Under the pieces are notes generated by a model that saw only the letters and a program-made list of their open reading frames with translations, ran no database searches and was not told where the DNA came from. The position numbers and the translations under genes are program-made. Shown piece by piece: positions 22,622-29,302 of a stretch of 33,066 nucleotides of DNA. The DNA comes from CAWJFJ01 sp963800065 (GTDB lineage: Bacteria; Actinomycetota; Acidimicrobiia; Acidimicrobiales; UBA8190). The stretch lies in contig CAWCZO010000006.1 in the NCBI GenBank assembly GCA_963800065.1, positions 1 to 33,066 on the forward strand. The letters are read 5' to 3'. Position 1 is the first letter of the stretch. Each line of letters opens with the position of its first letter.

Positions 22622-23868
22622 TCCGGGGAGGTGACCGGCTCGACCGGTCCTGCTCCCGACAGGAGGCGCTCGCCGCGTTCACGAAGATCGTCGAGTTCGT
22701 GGAGAACCTCGGAGAGCCGCTCCCAACGACGCGATACCCGACGGTCGAGGGTCAACGGCTCCGATCCCGGGCGGTGCAGGGCCCACAGCTGGACACGACC
22801 GAGGTCCTTGACGAGCCGCGGACGTAGCGCCCGGAAGGCGAACTCCCCCGCCGGTCCCGTGGCCGGGTCGGTCTCCGACAACAGGGCGGAATGGAACTCG
22901 TCGGACACGAGGACGCTCCCCGGCGCGGCGATCCCGGCCGCCCGGCTGGCCAGGTTGACGACCGGTCCGTAGAAGTCGCCGTCCTGGACGAGGACGGGAC
23001 CCACGGCCAGGGCCACCCGCACGTCGGAGAGCAGTTCGTCATCGGCGTAGGCCTCGGCCAGGGCCAGGGCAATCCGGGCGGCGGCGGCGGCCCGGTCGGT
23101 CACGAACATGACCTCGTCGCCGATCATCTTCACCACCCGCCCACCGCGTGCGGTGACCGTGTCGTGGGCCACGTCCTCGAAGCGGCTCACCAGGGCGGCC
23201 AGTTCCTCCTCCGACAACTGCTGGCTGAGCATGGTGAAACCGACCATGTCGGCGAAGCCGACGCAGAGATCGGGCAGGGCGCCGGGGTCGTGGCGTCCAC
23301 GCTGGAGCATGGCGCGCCGGACCGACGCCTGGACGTGGCGCCGCCAGGCGAACTCCAGGAGGCGGGTCATGGCCGGGAGCGACCGGTCGGCCAACCGGAC
23401 GAAGCGGTCGGCCGCCTCGATGCTCGACCCGGCCCCCGATCCCGACGCGCCCACCATCCCGCGCACGGCCGGGGCCACCTCGGCCTCGGCGATGCGGGCC
23501 ATCGAGGAGCCGATCACCCGGGCCAGCTGGAGGGCCGTGTCGACGTCGGCGGCACCGAGGTCGACCATGGTCTGAAGGATCCCGATGGCCTCGAGGTCGA
23601 GATCGGTGAAGATCCTGTCGTCGGCGGAGACGTCGGCGAATCCGAGGGCACGCCAGAAGCGGCTGGCCAGCTCTTCGGGCATCCCGGTGATCTCGGCCAC
23701 CTCGCCCTGGGTGTAGCGCTCGCCGGGAACGACGAGACAATCGACCACCAGGAGGTCGAGAAGGTCGTCCTCCTCGGCCCGGACGATGTCCCGCTCCGGA
23801 ACACGGTGCTCGAGGAGGAAGGCCCGCACCCGCGCCAGGGCGGCGGCCTGTGACTCCGGCTCGCTCAT
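22612..23868 (-). CDS. Class III adenylate cyclase with Rv1264-like N-terminal regulatory domain
   Basis: A protein of 418 aa that makes cAMP from ATP. Residues 1-185 match the helical autoinhibitory domain found in Rv1264-type cyclases, where it senses pH (RYTQGEVAEITGMPEELASRFWRALGFADV is typical). The catalytic domain follows: metal ligands Asp207 (VGFADMVGFT) and Asp251 (MIGDEVMF), adenine-specifying Lys247 and Asp298 (DFYGPVVNLASR), and transition-state residues Asn305 and Arg309. All are present, so it should be active and specific for ATP. It has no membrane segment. The ATG overlaps the stop of gpsA as ATGA (23865-23868), so it is translated from the gpsA transcript. Confidence 0.93.
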   Translation of the reverse strand: MSEPESQAAALARVRAFLLEHRVPERDIVRAEEDDLLDLLVVDCLVVPGERYTQGEVAEITGMPEELASRFWRALGFADVSADDRIFTDLDLEAIGILQTMVDLGAADVDTALQLARVIGSSMARIAEAEVAPAVRGMVGASGSGAGSSIEAADRFVRLADRSLPAMTRLLEFAWRRHVQASVRRAMLQRGRHDPGALPDLCVGFADMVGFTMLSQQLSEEELAALVSRFEDVAHDTVTARGGRVVKMIGDEVMFVTDRAAAAARIALALAEAYADDELLSDVRVALAVGPVLVQDGDFYGPVVNLASRAAGIAAPGSVLVSDEFHSALLSETDPATGPAGEFAFRALRPRLVKDLGRVQLWALHRPGSEPLTLDRRVSRRWERLSEVLHELDDLRERGERLLSGAGPVEPVTSPDDD

Positions 23869-24914
23869 GCCGGACCCTGGACCGACGGGCGCCCGGGGGG
23901 GCGGGGACCCTTCTCCAGTCCGTGGAATTCCGGTTTCGCCGAACGGAGCATGAGTGCGGGGATAGCCTCGGCCGGGGCGCGGGTCCCCTCGAGGACGTCG
24001 GCCACCTGCTGGGCGATCGGCATCTCGACGTCCCGGGCGGCGGCCAGCTCGAGCAGTGGACGCGCCGTCTTCACACCCTCGGCCACCATGTGCATCTGAC
24101 CGAGGACGTCGTCGAGGGTGCGTCCCTGACCGAGAAGCTCGCCCACCATCCGGTTCCGACTCAGTCGGCTGGTGCAGGTGGCCACCAGGTCCCCCACCCC
24201 GGCGAGGCCGGCCATCGTCATCGGTTCACCCCCGAGGGCCACTCCGAACCGGCCGAGCTCGGCCAGGCCCCGGGTGATGAGTGCCGCCAGGGACGAGTCC
24301 CCGAGACCGAGACCCTGGATCATGCCGGCGGCGATGGCGAGGACGTTCTTGGTGGCCCCGGCCGTCTCGCAGCCGATGAGATCGGAATTCGTGTAGACGC
24401 GAAAGGTGTCGGTGCGCAGGAGCTCCTGAACCTGGCGGGCCATGGCCTCGTCGGTCATGGCCACCACGGTGGCCGCCGGTTGACCGATGACCACCTCGCG
24501 CGCCAGGTTCGGGCCGGTGAGGACGCCGGCGGAGTGGTCGGGCATGACCTGGGCGACGACCTCCGTCATGCGCAGATTGGTCCCCTGTTCCAAGCCCTTG
24601 GCCAGACTGAGCACGGGGACGTCCGGCGCGGCGTGGGCGGCCAGGTCCATGAGGACGGCACGAAACCCGTGGGAGGGAACGGCCATGACCACGAGTGCGG
24701 CACCGTGGACGGCCGCCTCCAGCGACGTGGTGGCCCGCAAGGTCTCGGGGAGCATGACGCCGGGCAGATAGTCGGGATTCTCGTGACGCCGGTCGACGGC
24801 GTCAGCCACGTCCGCTCGACGAGCCCACAAGACCGTGGGAGCGGACCGGGACGCGATGGCGGCCACCGTCGTCCCCCACGAGCCCGCCCCGATCACAGCG
24901 ACCTTGTCGAGCAT
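23865..24914 (-). CDS. gpsA: Glycerol-3-phosphate dehydrogenase [NAD(P)+]
   Basis: A protein of 349 aa that reduces dihydroxyacetone phosphate to sn-glycerol 3-phosphate for phospholipid synthesis. It has the N-terminal Rossmann motif VAVIGAGSWGTTVA, the family blocks VVMAVPSHGFR, LSLAKGLEQGTNLRMTEV, LTGPNLAREVVIGQPAATVVA, the catalytic-Lys region GCETAGATKNVLAIAAGM, and GLAGVGDLVATCTSRLSRNR. The C-terminal ~20 residues are Pro/Arg-rich and variable. The ATG at 24914 has TAGGGT 6 nt upstream. It is divergent from cofC, the same arrangement as gpdA2 and fbiD in Mycobacterium tuberculosis. The cyclase gene is coupled downstream. Confidence 0.96.
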   Translation of the reverse strand: MLDKVAVIGAGSWGTTVAAIASRSAPTVLWARRADVADAVDRRHENPDYLPGVMLPETLRATTSLEAAVHGAALVVMAVPSHGFRAVLMDLAAHAAPDVPVLSLAKGLEQGTNLRMTEVVAQVMPDHSAGVLTGPNLAREVVIGQPAATVVAMTDEAMARQVQELLRTDTFRVYTNSDLIGCETAGATKNVLAIAAGMIQGLGLGDSSLAALITRGLAELGRFGVALGGEPMTMAGLAGVGDLVATCTSRLSRNRMVGELLGQGRTLDDVLGQMHMVAEGVKTARPLLELAAARDVEMPIAQQVADVLEGTRAPAEAIPALMLRSAKPEFHGLEKGPRPPGRPSVQGPA

Positions 24915-24920
24915 CCGCCA

Positions 24921-24926
24921 ACCCTA
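24921..24926 (-). promoter_or_regulatory. -10 element of a probable leaderless promoter (gpsA)
   Basis: On the minus strand TAGGGT lies 6 nt before the ATG at 24914, without a ribosome site. Confidence 0.45.
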
Positions 24927-24964
24927 CGGCGTGGTGCGCCGGCGGTGGACCGCCACGGCGGCCG

Positions 24965-24970
24965 TACACT
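24965..24970 (+). promoter_or_regulatory. -10 element of a probable leaderless promoter (cofC)
   Basis: TACACT lies 6 nt before the GTG at 24977, without a ribosome site. Same hexamer as upstream of the AraC-type regulator. Confidence 0.5.
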
Positions 24971-24976
24971 GGGCCC

Positions 24977-25582
24977 GTGACGACCGAGACGTCCGAGGTT
25001 CCCCGCCTCGCCGGTTGCGTTGTCCTCATCCCCGTGAAGGCCTTCGGCGCCGGCAAGGCCCGTCTGGCGCCGACGTTGGACGCCCACGGGAGAGCCGAAC
25101 TGTCCCGGATGATGGCCGGCCGCGTGCTCGAGGCGGCCGCTCCGCTCCCGGTGGCTGTGGTCTGCGACGACGCCGAGGTCGCCTCGTGGGCCGTCGGGAA
25201 CGGAGCCCTGGCGCTGCCCGAACCCGGACGCGGCCTGAACGGGGCGGTGGAGGCGGGGGTGGCGCGACTGGCCGCCCTCGGCGCCGACGAGGTTCTGGTG
25301 GCTCACGCCGATCTGCCCATGGCCCACGGCCTGGCCCAGCTGGCCGGGTTCGACGGCGTCACCCTGGTGCCCGATCGGCGCGACGACGGGACCAACGTGG
25401 TCTGCGTGCCGGCGCACGCCCCGTTCCGCTTCGCCTACGGTCCCGGGTCCTTCCTCCGGCACCGGGCCCAAGCGGAGCTCCTGGGACTGACGTACCGGAT
25501 CGTGCGGCAACCGGACCTGGCGTGGGACGTCGACGTCCCGTCGGACATCCCCGCCGAATTCGTCCCCACCGCCCGGCTCTGA
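24977..25582 (+). CDS. cofC: Guanylyltransferase of coenzyme F420 synthesis (CofC/FbiD)
   Basis: A protein of 201 aa. CofC/FbiD transfers GMP to 2-phospholactate or phosphoenolpyruvate, the first step of F420 side-chain building. The nucleotide-binding N-terminus VVLIPVKAFGAGKARLAPTL is diagnostic. It is followed by RGLNGAVEAGVARLAALGADEVLVAHADLPM, LVPDRRDDGTNVVCVPAHAPFRFAYGPGSF with the GTP-binding DGTN, and the ending PDLAWDVDVPSD. Size is normal for the family. It is divergent from gpsA and followed 5 bp later by a PIG-L deacetylase gene. It implies that the organism makes F420, which is usual in actinobacteria. Confidence 0.94.
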   Translation: MTTETSEVPRLAGCVVLIPVKAFGAGKARLAPTLDAHGRAELSRMMAGRVLEAAAPLPVAVVCDDAEVASWAVGNGALALPEPGRGLNGAVEAGVARLAALGADEVLVAHADLPMAHGLAQLAGFDGVTLVPDRRDDGTNVVCVPAHAPFRFAYGPGSFLRHRAQAELLGLTYRIVRQPDLAWDVDVPSDIPAEFVPTARL

Positions 25583-25587
25583 CACCG

Positions 25588-26421
25588 GTGGTCGACGGGT
25601 CCCGCCGCTCCGACGTCCTGCCCGTCGGTGACCTCCCGACGCACGGCGTCGTCAGCGTCGATCTCCCGGTTCCGGGGGTGGCACTCGCCGTCGCCGCCCA
25701 TCCCGATGACGTGGAGTTCGGATGCGGGGCGACACTGGCCCGATGGGCCGCCGGGGGCTGCCGCATCCACCATCTGATACTCACCGACGGATCGAAGGGA
25801 ACGTGGGCGGCCGATGACGACCTCACGGCGCTGGTGGAGCGCAGACACCGGGAGCAGTGCGAGGCGGCCGGGGTGTTGGCCGGCGGAGCCGGCAAGGGTG
25901 GTGAGGTCCACTTCCTCGACTGGCCCGACGGCGAGCTGGAAGCGGGGATCATCCAACGCCGCCAGGTGTGCCGGGTGATCAGGCGGGTGCGCCCCGACGT
26001 GGTCCTCGGACACGATCCGTGGCGCCGGTACCGGTTGCACCCCGATCACCGCCAGGCCGGCTGGCTCCTCACCGACGGGGTCGTCGCCGCCCGCGATCCG
26101 AAGTTCTTCCCCGATCTCTCCGAAGCGCCCCACCGGCCCACCTCGATGCTCCTGTGGGAAGCCGATGAGCCCAACCACGTCGAGAACGCCGAAGACATGC
26201 TGGACGTCAAGGTGGCCGCCCTCCTGGCCCATCGGAGCCAGTACCGCTCCACCATGGGGATAGAGGTCACCGGTGCCGACGGATCCGGTGCCGGAGGGGA
26301 CGATCTACCGGCCGACCAGCTCGGCGCGTTCCGGACCGTCGTCGCCGAGCAGCTGGCCGCACACGGCCATCTGGCCGGGCTGGCCGCCGGGGAGGCCTTT
26401 CACCTTCTCACCGACCTCTGA
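25588..26421 (+). CDS. PIG-L (LmbE-like) N-acetylglucosaminyl deacetylase family protein
   Basis: A protein of 277 aa from the GTG at 25588, 5 nt after the cofC stop. The zinc motif AHPDD is at residues 37-41 (VAAHPDDVEFGCGATLARWA), followed by LILTDGSKGTW and RRHREQCEAAGVLAG; the third ligand His is in RLHPDHRQAGW. This is the fold of MshB, Mca and related deacetylases that act on GlcNAc-inositol, mycothiol conjugates or similar compounds. The exact substrate is unclear. The long same-frame reading that begins at 24835 is only a chance extension through the cofC region. Its stop is the first base triplet of a 15-bp tandem repeat, followed by a strong terminator. Confidence 0.88.
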   Translation: MVDGSRRSDVLPVGDLPTHGVVSVDLPVPGVALAVAAHPDDVEFGCGATLARWAAGGCRIHHLILTDGSKGTWAADDDLTALVERRHREQCEAAGVLAGGAGKGGEVHFLDWPDGELEAGIIQRRQVCRVIRRVRPDVVLGHDPWRRYRLHPDHRQAGWLLTDGVVAARDPKFFPDLSEAPHRPTSMLLWEADEPNHVENAEDMLDVKVAALLAHRSQYRSTMGIEVTGADGSGAGGDDLPADQLGAFRTVVAEQLAAHGHLAGLAAGEAFHLLTDL

Positions 26422-26448
26422 CCCACCGACCCCTGACCCACCGACCCC
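26419..26448. repeat. 15-bp tandem duplication containing the stop codon
   Basis: TGACCCACCGACCCC occurs twice exactly. The first TGA is the stop of the PIG-L gene, and the second copy supplies a second in-frame TGA. Confidence 0.9.
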
Positions 26449-26454
26449 GGACCG

Positions 26455-26533
26455 ACCGACGTCCGAATCACAGCGCCGGACCACCGACGTCCGAATCACA
26501 GCGCCAGACCACCGACGTCCGAATCACAGCGCC
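26455..26533. repeat. 28-bp tandem repeat, 2.8 copies
   Basis: The 23-base core ACCGACGTCCGAATCACAGCGCC... recurs at 26455, 26483 and 26511, separated by 5-base linkers GGACC and AGACC. It is intergenic, between the PIG-L stop and the terminator. Confidence 0.88.
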
Positions 26534-26561
26534 GACCGACGCCAGAACCGTCGATGGCGCG

Positions 26562-26591
26562 GCACGAGGGGCCCCGCAGGGCCCCTCGTGC
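26562..26591. terminator. Bidirectional hairpin with perfect 13-bp stem
   Basis: GCACGAGGGGCCC, loop CGCA, GGGCCCCTCGTGC. It sits between the convergent PIG-L gene and the histone H1-like gene, 38 nt after the latter's stop. The stem is the strongest in the window. Confidence 0.8.
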
Positions 26592-26629
26592 AGTCACGCT
26601 TTCCGCTGTGTATCTGGCGGCAGGATGCC

Positions 26630-27049
26630 TCAAGCCTTCTTGGCCGGCGCCCGACGCTTCTTGACGGTCCGCTTGGCCGCCTTCTTGGCCGGCGCCCGCT
26701 TGACGGCGCGCTTCTTGACGGTCCGCTTGGCCGCCTTCTTGGCCGGCGCCCGCTTGACGGCGCGCTTCTTGACGGTCCGCTTGGCCGCCTTCTTGGCCGG
26801 CGCCCGCTTCTTGACGGTCCGCTTCACGGCCTTCTTGGCCGGCGCCCGCTTGACGGCGCGCTTCTTGACGGTCCGCTTGGCCGCCTTCTTGGCCGGCGCC
26901 CGCTTGACGGCGCGCTTCTTGACGGTCCGCTTCACGGCCTTTTTGGCCGGCGCCCGCTTGACGGCGCGCTTGGCGGTGGTCCGCTTCGCTGCCTTCTTGG
27001 CCGGGGCCCGCTTGGCCGTCTTCCTCGCTCGCTTGACTGGCATTTTCAT
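26630..27049 (-). CDS. Histone H1-like Lys/Ala/Pro/Arg repeat protein coupled to HU
   Basis: A protein of 139 aa made almost only of K, R, A, P, V and T in repeats of the type RTVKKRAVKRAPAKKAAK (18 residues). It has no globular domain. Such sequences resemble the C-terminal arms of histone H1 and the tails of actinobacterial HU, and bind DNA by charge. The ATG overlaps the stop of HU as ATGA (27046-27049), and the ribosome site AAGGAGG lies inside the last HU codons, so translation is tightly coupled. The alternative reading, a frameshifted HU tail, is less likely because of this good start signal. The 54-bp DNA repeats are nearly identical even at silent positions, which indicates recent expansion. 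Confidence 0.85.
   Translation of the reverse strand: MKMPVKRARKTAKRAPAKKAAKRTTAKRAVKRAPAKKAVKRTVKKRAVKRAPAKKAAKRTVKKRAVKRAPAKKAVKRTVKKRAPAKKAAKRTVKKRAVKRAPAKKAAKRTVKKRAVKRAPAKKAAKRTVKKRRAPAKKA
26634..27015. repeat. 54-bp tandem repeats within the H1-like gene
   Basis: About seven units begin with GCCTTCTTGGCCGGCGCCCG on the plus strand. Five are 54 bp and near-identical; shorter ones of 45 and 42 bp result from in-frame deletions. Copies near 26940-27010 (gene 5' end) are more diverged. Confidence 0.9.
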
Positions 27050-27660
27050 GCCCTCCTTACGGCCTTCTTGGCCGATCGCTTCGCTGCTTTCCTCGCCGGG
27101 GCGCGCTTCACCGGTCTGTTCGCCGGAGCCCGCCGTACGGCCTTGTTGGCCGATCGCTTCGCTGTTTTCCTCGCCGGAGCACGCTTCGCGGTCCTTCTCG
27201 ACGGAGCGCGCCTGGCGACCTTGTCGACAGGCCTCCTGGCGACTTTTGCCGCCGGAGCCCTTCGAACTGCCTTTTTGGTCGACTTCTTGGCCGTTTTCTT
27301 GAGGGCCTTCTCGGCGGCCGGCTTCGCCGCCTTCGCCACCTTTCGGGCAGGAGCCGACGAAACCTTGAGCGCCGGCAGAGGCGCCTTGCCGTTGACGATC
27401 GCCTTCAGTGTGCTGCTCGCCGAGAAGCGCACGCCTCTGGCGGCCGCGATCCTCACGGGTGCACCGGTCTGGGGATTGCGTCCCATGCGAGCACCACGCT
27501 GCGTGGGATTGAAGCTGCCGAACCCGGCGACGGACACACGACGACCGGCGCGGACTTCGCTCACGACGGCGTGAACCAACGCGTTGACCGCGTCTTCGGT
27601 CTCGCGCTTGGTCAACGAGGTCGTGTTGCTGATCGCGTCGATCAGGCCCGACTTGTTCAC
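27046..27660 (-). CDS. hupB: HU-family nucleoid protein with long basic C-terminal tail (HupB type)
   Basis: A protein of 204 aa. Residues 1-90 are the HU fold: MNKSGLIDAISNTTSLTKRE, VNALVHAVVSEVRAGRRV, and the signature GFGSFNPTQRGARMGRNPQTG, then ARGVRFSASSTLKAIVNG. Residues 91-204 form a tail of KKTAKKSTKKAVRRAPA type, as in mycobacterial HupB, which compacts DNA and binds other nucleic acids. The start is the GTG at 27660, with GGAGGAGG about 7 nt upstream; the longer frame to 28092 has no homology and covers the promoter. Its neighbourhood (gpsA, cofC nearby) matches the mycobacterial hupB region. The stop overlaps the start of an H1-like gene. Confidence 0.95.
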   Translation of the reverse strand: MNKSGLIDAISNTTSLTKRETEDAVNALVHAVVSEVRAGRRVSVAGFGSFNPTQRGARMGRNPQTGAPVRIAAARGVRFSASSTLKAIVNGKAPLPALKVSSAPARKVAKAAKPAAEKALKKTAKKSTKKAVRRAPAAKVARRPVDKVARRAPSRRTAKRAPARKTAKRSANKAVRRAPANRPVKRAPARKAAKRSAKKAVRRA

Positions 27661-27694
27661 CCGCCGTCCTCCTCCGTGTAGCGGAATCCCATCA

Positions 27695-27723
27695 ATCAAA
27701 GAAGGTTTTCGCGCCAAGGTCAA
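27695..27723 (-). promoter_or_regulatory. Probable sigma70-type promoter of hupB
   Basis: On the minus strand TTGACC, a 17-nt spacer, and TTTGAT, 35 nt before the GTG. Unlike many genes here, it leaves a 5' leader with a ribosome site. Confidence 0.45.
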
Positions 27724-27750
27724 GCATTGTCGCTGCTGGTGGATGTCGGC

Positions 27751-27774
27751 GCGCGAGGTTTCGCGCGAGGTTTC
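27751..27774. repeat. 12-bp tandem duplication upstream of hupB
   Basis: GCGCGAGGTTTC twice in direct succession, followed by GCGATGG, in the divergent region between hupB and the small protein at 27877. It could be a binding site or simple slippage. Confidence 0.7.
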
Positions 27775-27876
27775 GCGATGGCAAATGTGTTGCGATGGGC
27801 TCGACGCGAACGTGCCGGCGATCGGACCGGTGACCGCGTATGGACAAGAAACCCTAGGTTTGCAAGGATTTTTTTC

Positions 27877-28128
27877 ATGCCGATGTTGCCCGACGGGAAC
27901 TACGACGTCATCGTCATCGACGCTGATACAGGCGACGATGGTGACCTGCGGCTCGAGGTGACAATTTCTCTCGGTCCCCGCGTCGGAGACGTAATTCGGC
28001 TGCGCGGACGCCACATCGAGATCAGGAGCGGGGCGGCGCCGACAGAGGATCCCCACGCTCTGCTCGGTGTTCCGGGTACGCTTCATGTCCACGCTGGGCG
28101 GCCGACTTTCCGTCCGGAGACGCGATGA
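27877..28128 (+). CDS. Small hypothetical protein (83 aa)
   Basis: The ATG at 27877 has AAGGA 8 nt upstream (a second ATG at 27883 is possible). The protein looks like a beta-rich domain: LPDGNYDVIVIDADTGDDGDLRLEVTISLGPRVGDVIRLRG, then LLGVPGTLHVHAGRPTF. The pattern of a strand, an acidic loop, then TI-LGPRVGDVI suggests an OB- or SH3-like small barrel, which is inference. I do not recognise a named family. Its stop overlaps the ATG of the next gene as ATGA (28125-28128), so the two are translationally coupled. The upstream frame to 27727 crosses the hupB promoter region and is rejected. Confidence 0.65.
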   Translation: MPMLPDGNYDVIVIDADTGDDGDLRLEVTISLGPRVGDVIRLRGRHIEIRSGAAPTEDPHALLGVPGTLHVHAGRPTFRPETR

Positions 28129-29207
28129 GACGTTCTTCGGGCACCGGTCCCCCGTCGGCCGCGAACAAGGCAGCGAACAACACAGTGAGTGACGCTGCGA
28201 GGGACGGGAGCAGCGAGGCGGAGAGTGGGAACGGCCGGTCGGCCGTCGTCGCCGCGCCCCCGTGGGCGGCGCGTGGTCTGACCGAGATCGTGAGGTCCGG
28301 ATCGTTGGGGCGTGACGTCCGACATGTCGTGGTGGGCGACGACCCCGTGGGCCCCGAGGAGGCGGCCGGGGTGGAGGTCCTCTGGCGGTACCACCTCACG
28401 CCCGACCGTTTGGGGAACGCCATCGACGAGCTCCCCGACCTGCGCTGGGTCCATTCCGACTATGTGGGGGTGGAGGACCTGCCCCTCGGGAAGCTGGCGG
28501 ACCGCGGCGTCATCTTGTCCAACGGCGCCGGAATCGCCGCCCGGCCCATGGCCGAGTGGGTCGTCCTGGCCATCCTGTCGGCCGCCAAGGCCCTTCCCCG
28601 GTTCGTACGGCAATCCGACGCCGGCCTGTGGGAGGTGGGGCAAACACTGGCCGAGCTCGACCGAGCCGTGGTTCTCCTCCTCGGGCTGGGCGCGGTCGGG
28701 ACCCTGGTGGCGGCCATGCTCGAGCCCTTCGGCGTCGAGGTCCGGGCCTGCACACGGCAAGCACGGCCGGGGGCGCCGCGGGGTGTGACCAAGATGGTGG
28801 TGGGCGACGCGTGGCGGGAGGAACTGGGCGATGCCGACTATGTGGTCTGCGCTCTCCCGCTCACGACCGCGACCACCAACATGCTCGATGGCGCCATCTT
28901 CGGGGCCATGAAGCGAGGTTCGTTCCTGGTCAACGTGGCACGGGGCGGTCTGGTGGACGACGACGCGCTCCTCGCCGCGCTCGAGAGCGGTCATCTCGGC
29001 GGTGCCGTCCTCGACGCATTCCGCCAGGAGCCTCTCCCGGCGGGACACCCTCTGTGGGGACGTCCCGACGTTCTCGCCCTTCCTCACGTCACGTGGTCGT
29101 CGTCACACACCCTCGACGACTTCAAGTGGCGCTTCGCCGCACAACTGCGATCATGGCTCAACGGGGACGTACCGGGCGACCTCGTCGACCTCGACGCCGG
29201 CTACTGA
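28125..29207 (+). CDS. D-isomer-specific 2-hydroxyacid dehydrogenase family protein
   Basis: A protein of 360 aa, starting at the ATG that overlaps the previous stop. NAD(P)-dependent enzymes of this family reduce 2-oxo acids to D-2-hydroxy acids. Visible: the Rossmann glycines LLLGLGAVGTLVAAMLEPFG, the block ALPLTTATTNMLDGAIFGAMKRGSFLVNVARGGLVDDDALL with the catalytic Arg, Glu in LDAFRQEPLP, and the catalytic His in LALPHVTWSS. The triad is complete. The first ~50 residues are of low complexity (Ser, Ala, Gly) and may not all be translated, though the coupling favours this start. The substrate is unknown; the form of the C-terminal half resembles phosphoglycerate- and glyoxylate-reductase-like members. 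Confidence 0.9.
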   Translation: MRRSSGTGPPSAANKAANNTVSDAARDGSSEAESGNGRSAVVAAPPWAARGLTEIVRSGSLGRDVRHVVVGDDPVGPEEAAGVEVLWRYHLTPDRLGNAIDELPDLRWVHSDYVGVEDLPLGKLADRGVILSNGAGIAARPMAEWVVLAILSAAKALPRFVRQSDAGLWEVGQTLAELDRAVVLLLGLGAVGTLVAAMLEPFGVEVRACTRQARPGAPRGVTKMVVGDAWREELGDADYVVCALPLTTATTNMLDGAIFGAMKRGSFLVNVARGGLVDDDALLAALESGHLGGAVLDAFRQEPLPAGHPLWGRPDVLALPHVTWSSSHTLDDFKWRFAAQLRSWLNGDVPGDLVDLDAGY

Positions 29208-29302
29208 ATCCCGGGCCCGCCCCCGTGCGGCATGTCATCCACCCGTCGACGCGCGGGGGGCCGACGCTGCGCACCGGCCGGTGAGACAGGGGCAACACGG
29301 AG

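Noticed and set aside
26455..26533. CRISPR-like array
   Set aside because: Period 28 bp with only 5-base differences between units; this is a plain tandem repeat.
26273..27574. Plus-strand frames with repeated LLGRRPLDGALLDGPLGR-type or FLTVRLAAFLAGAR-type sequence
   Set aside because: These are the complement of the H1-like repeats and the HU tail. The repeats make the antisense look ordered, but HU homology and ribosome sites fix the minus strand.
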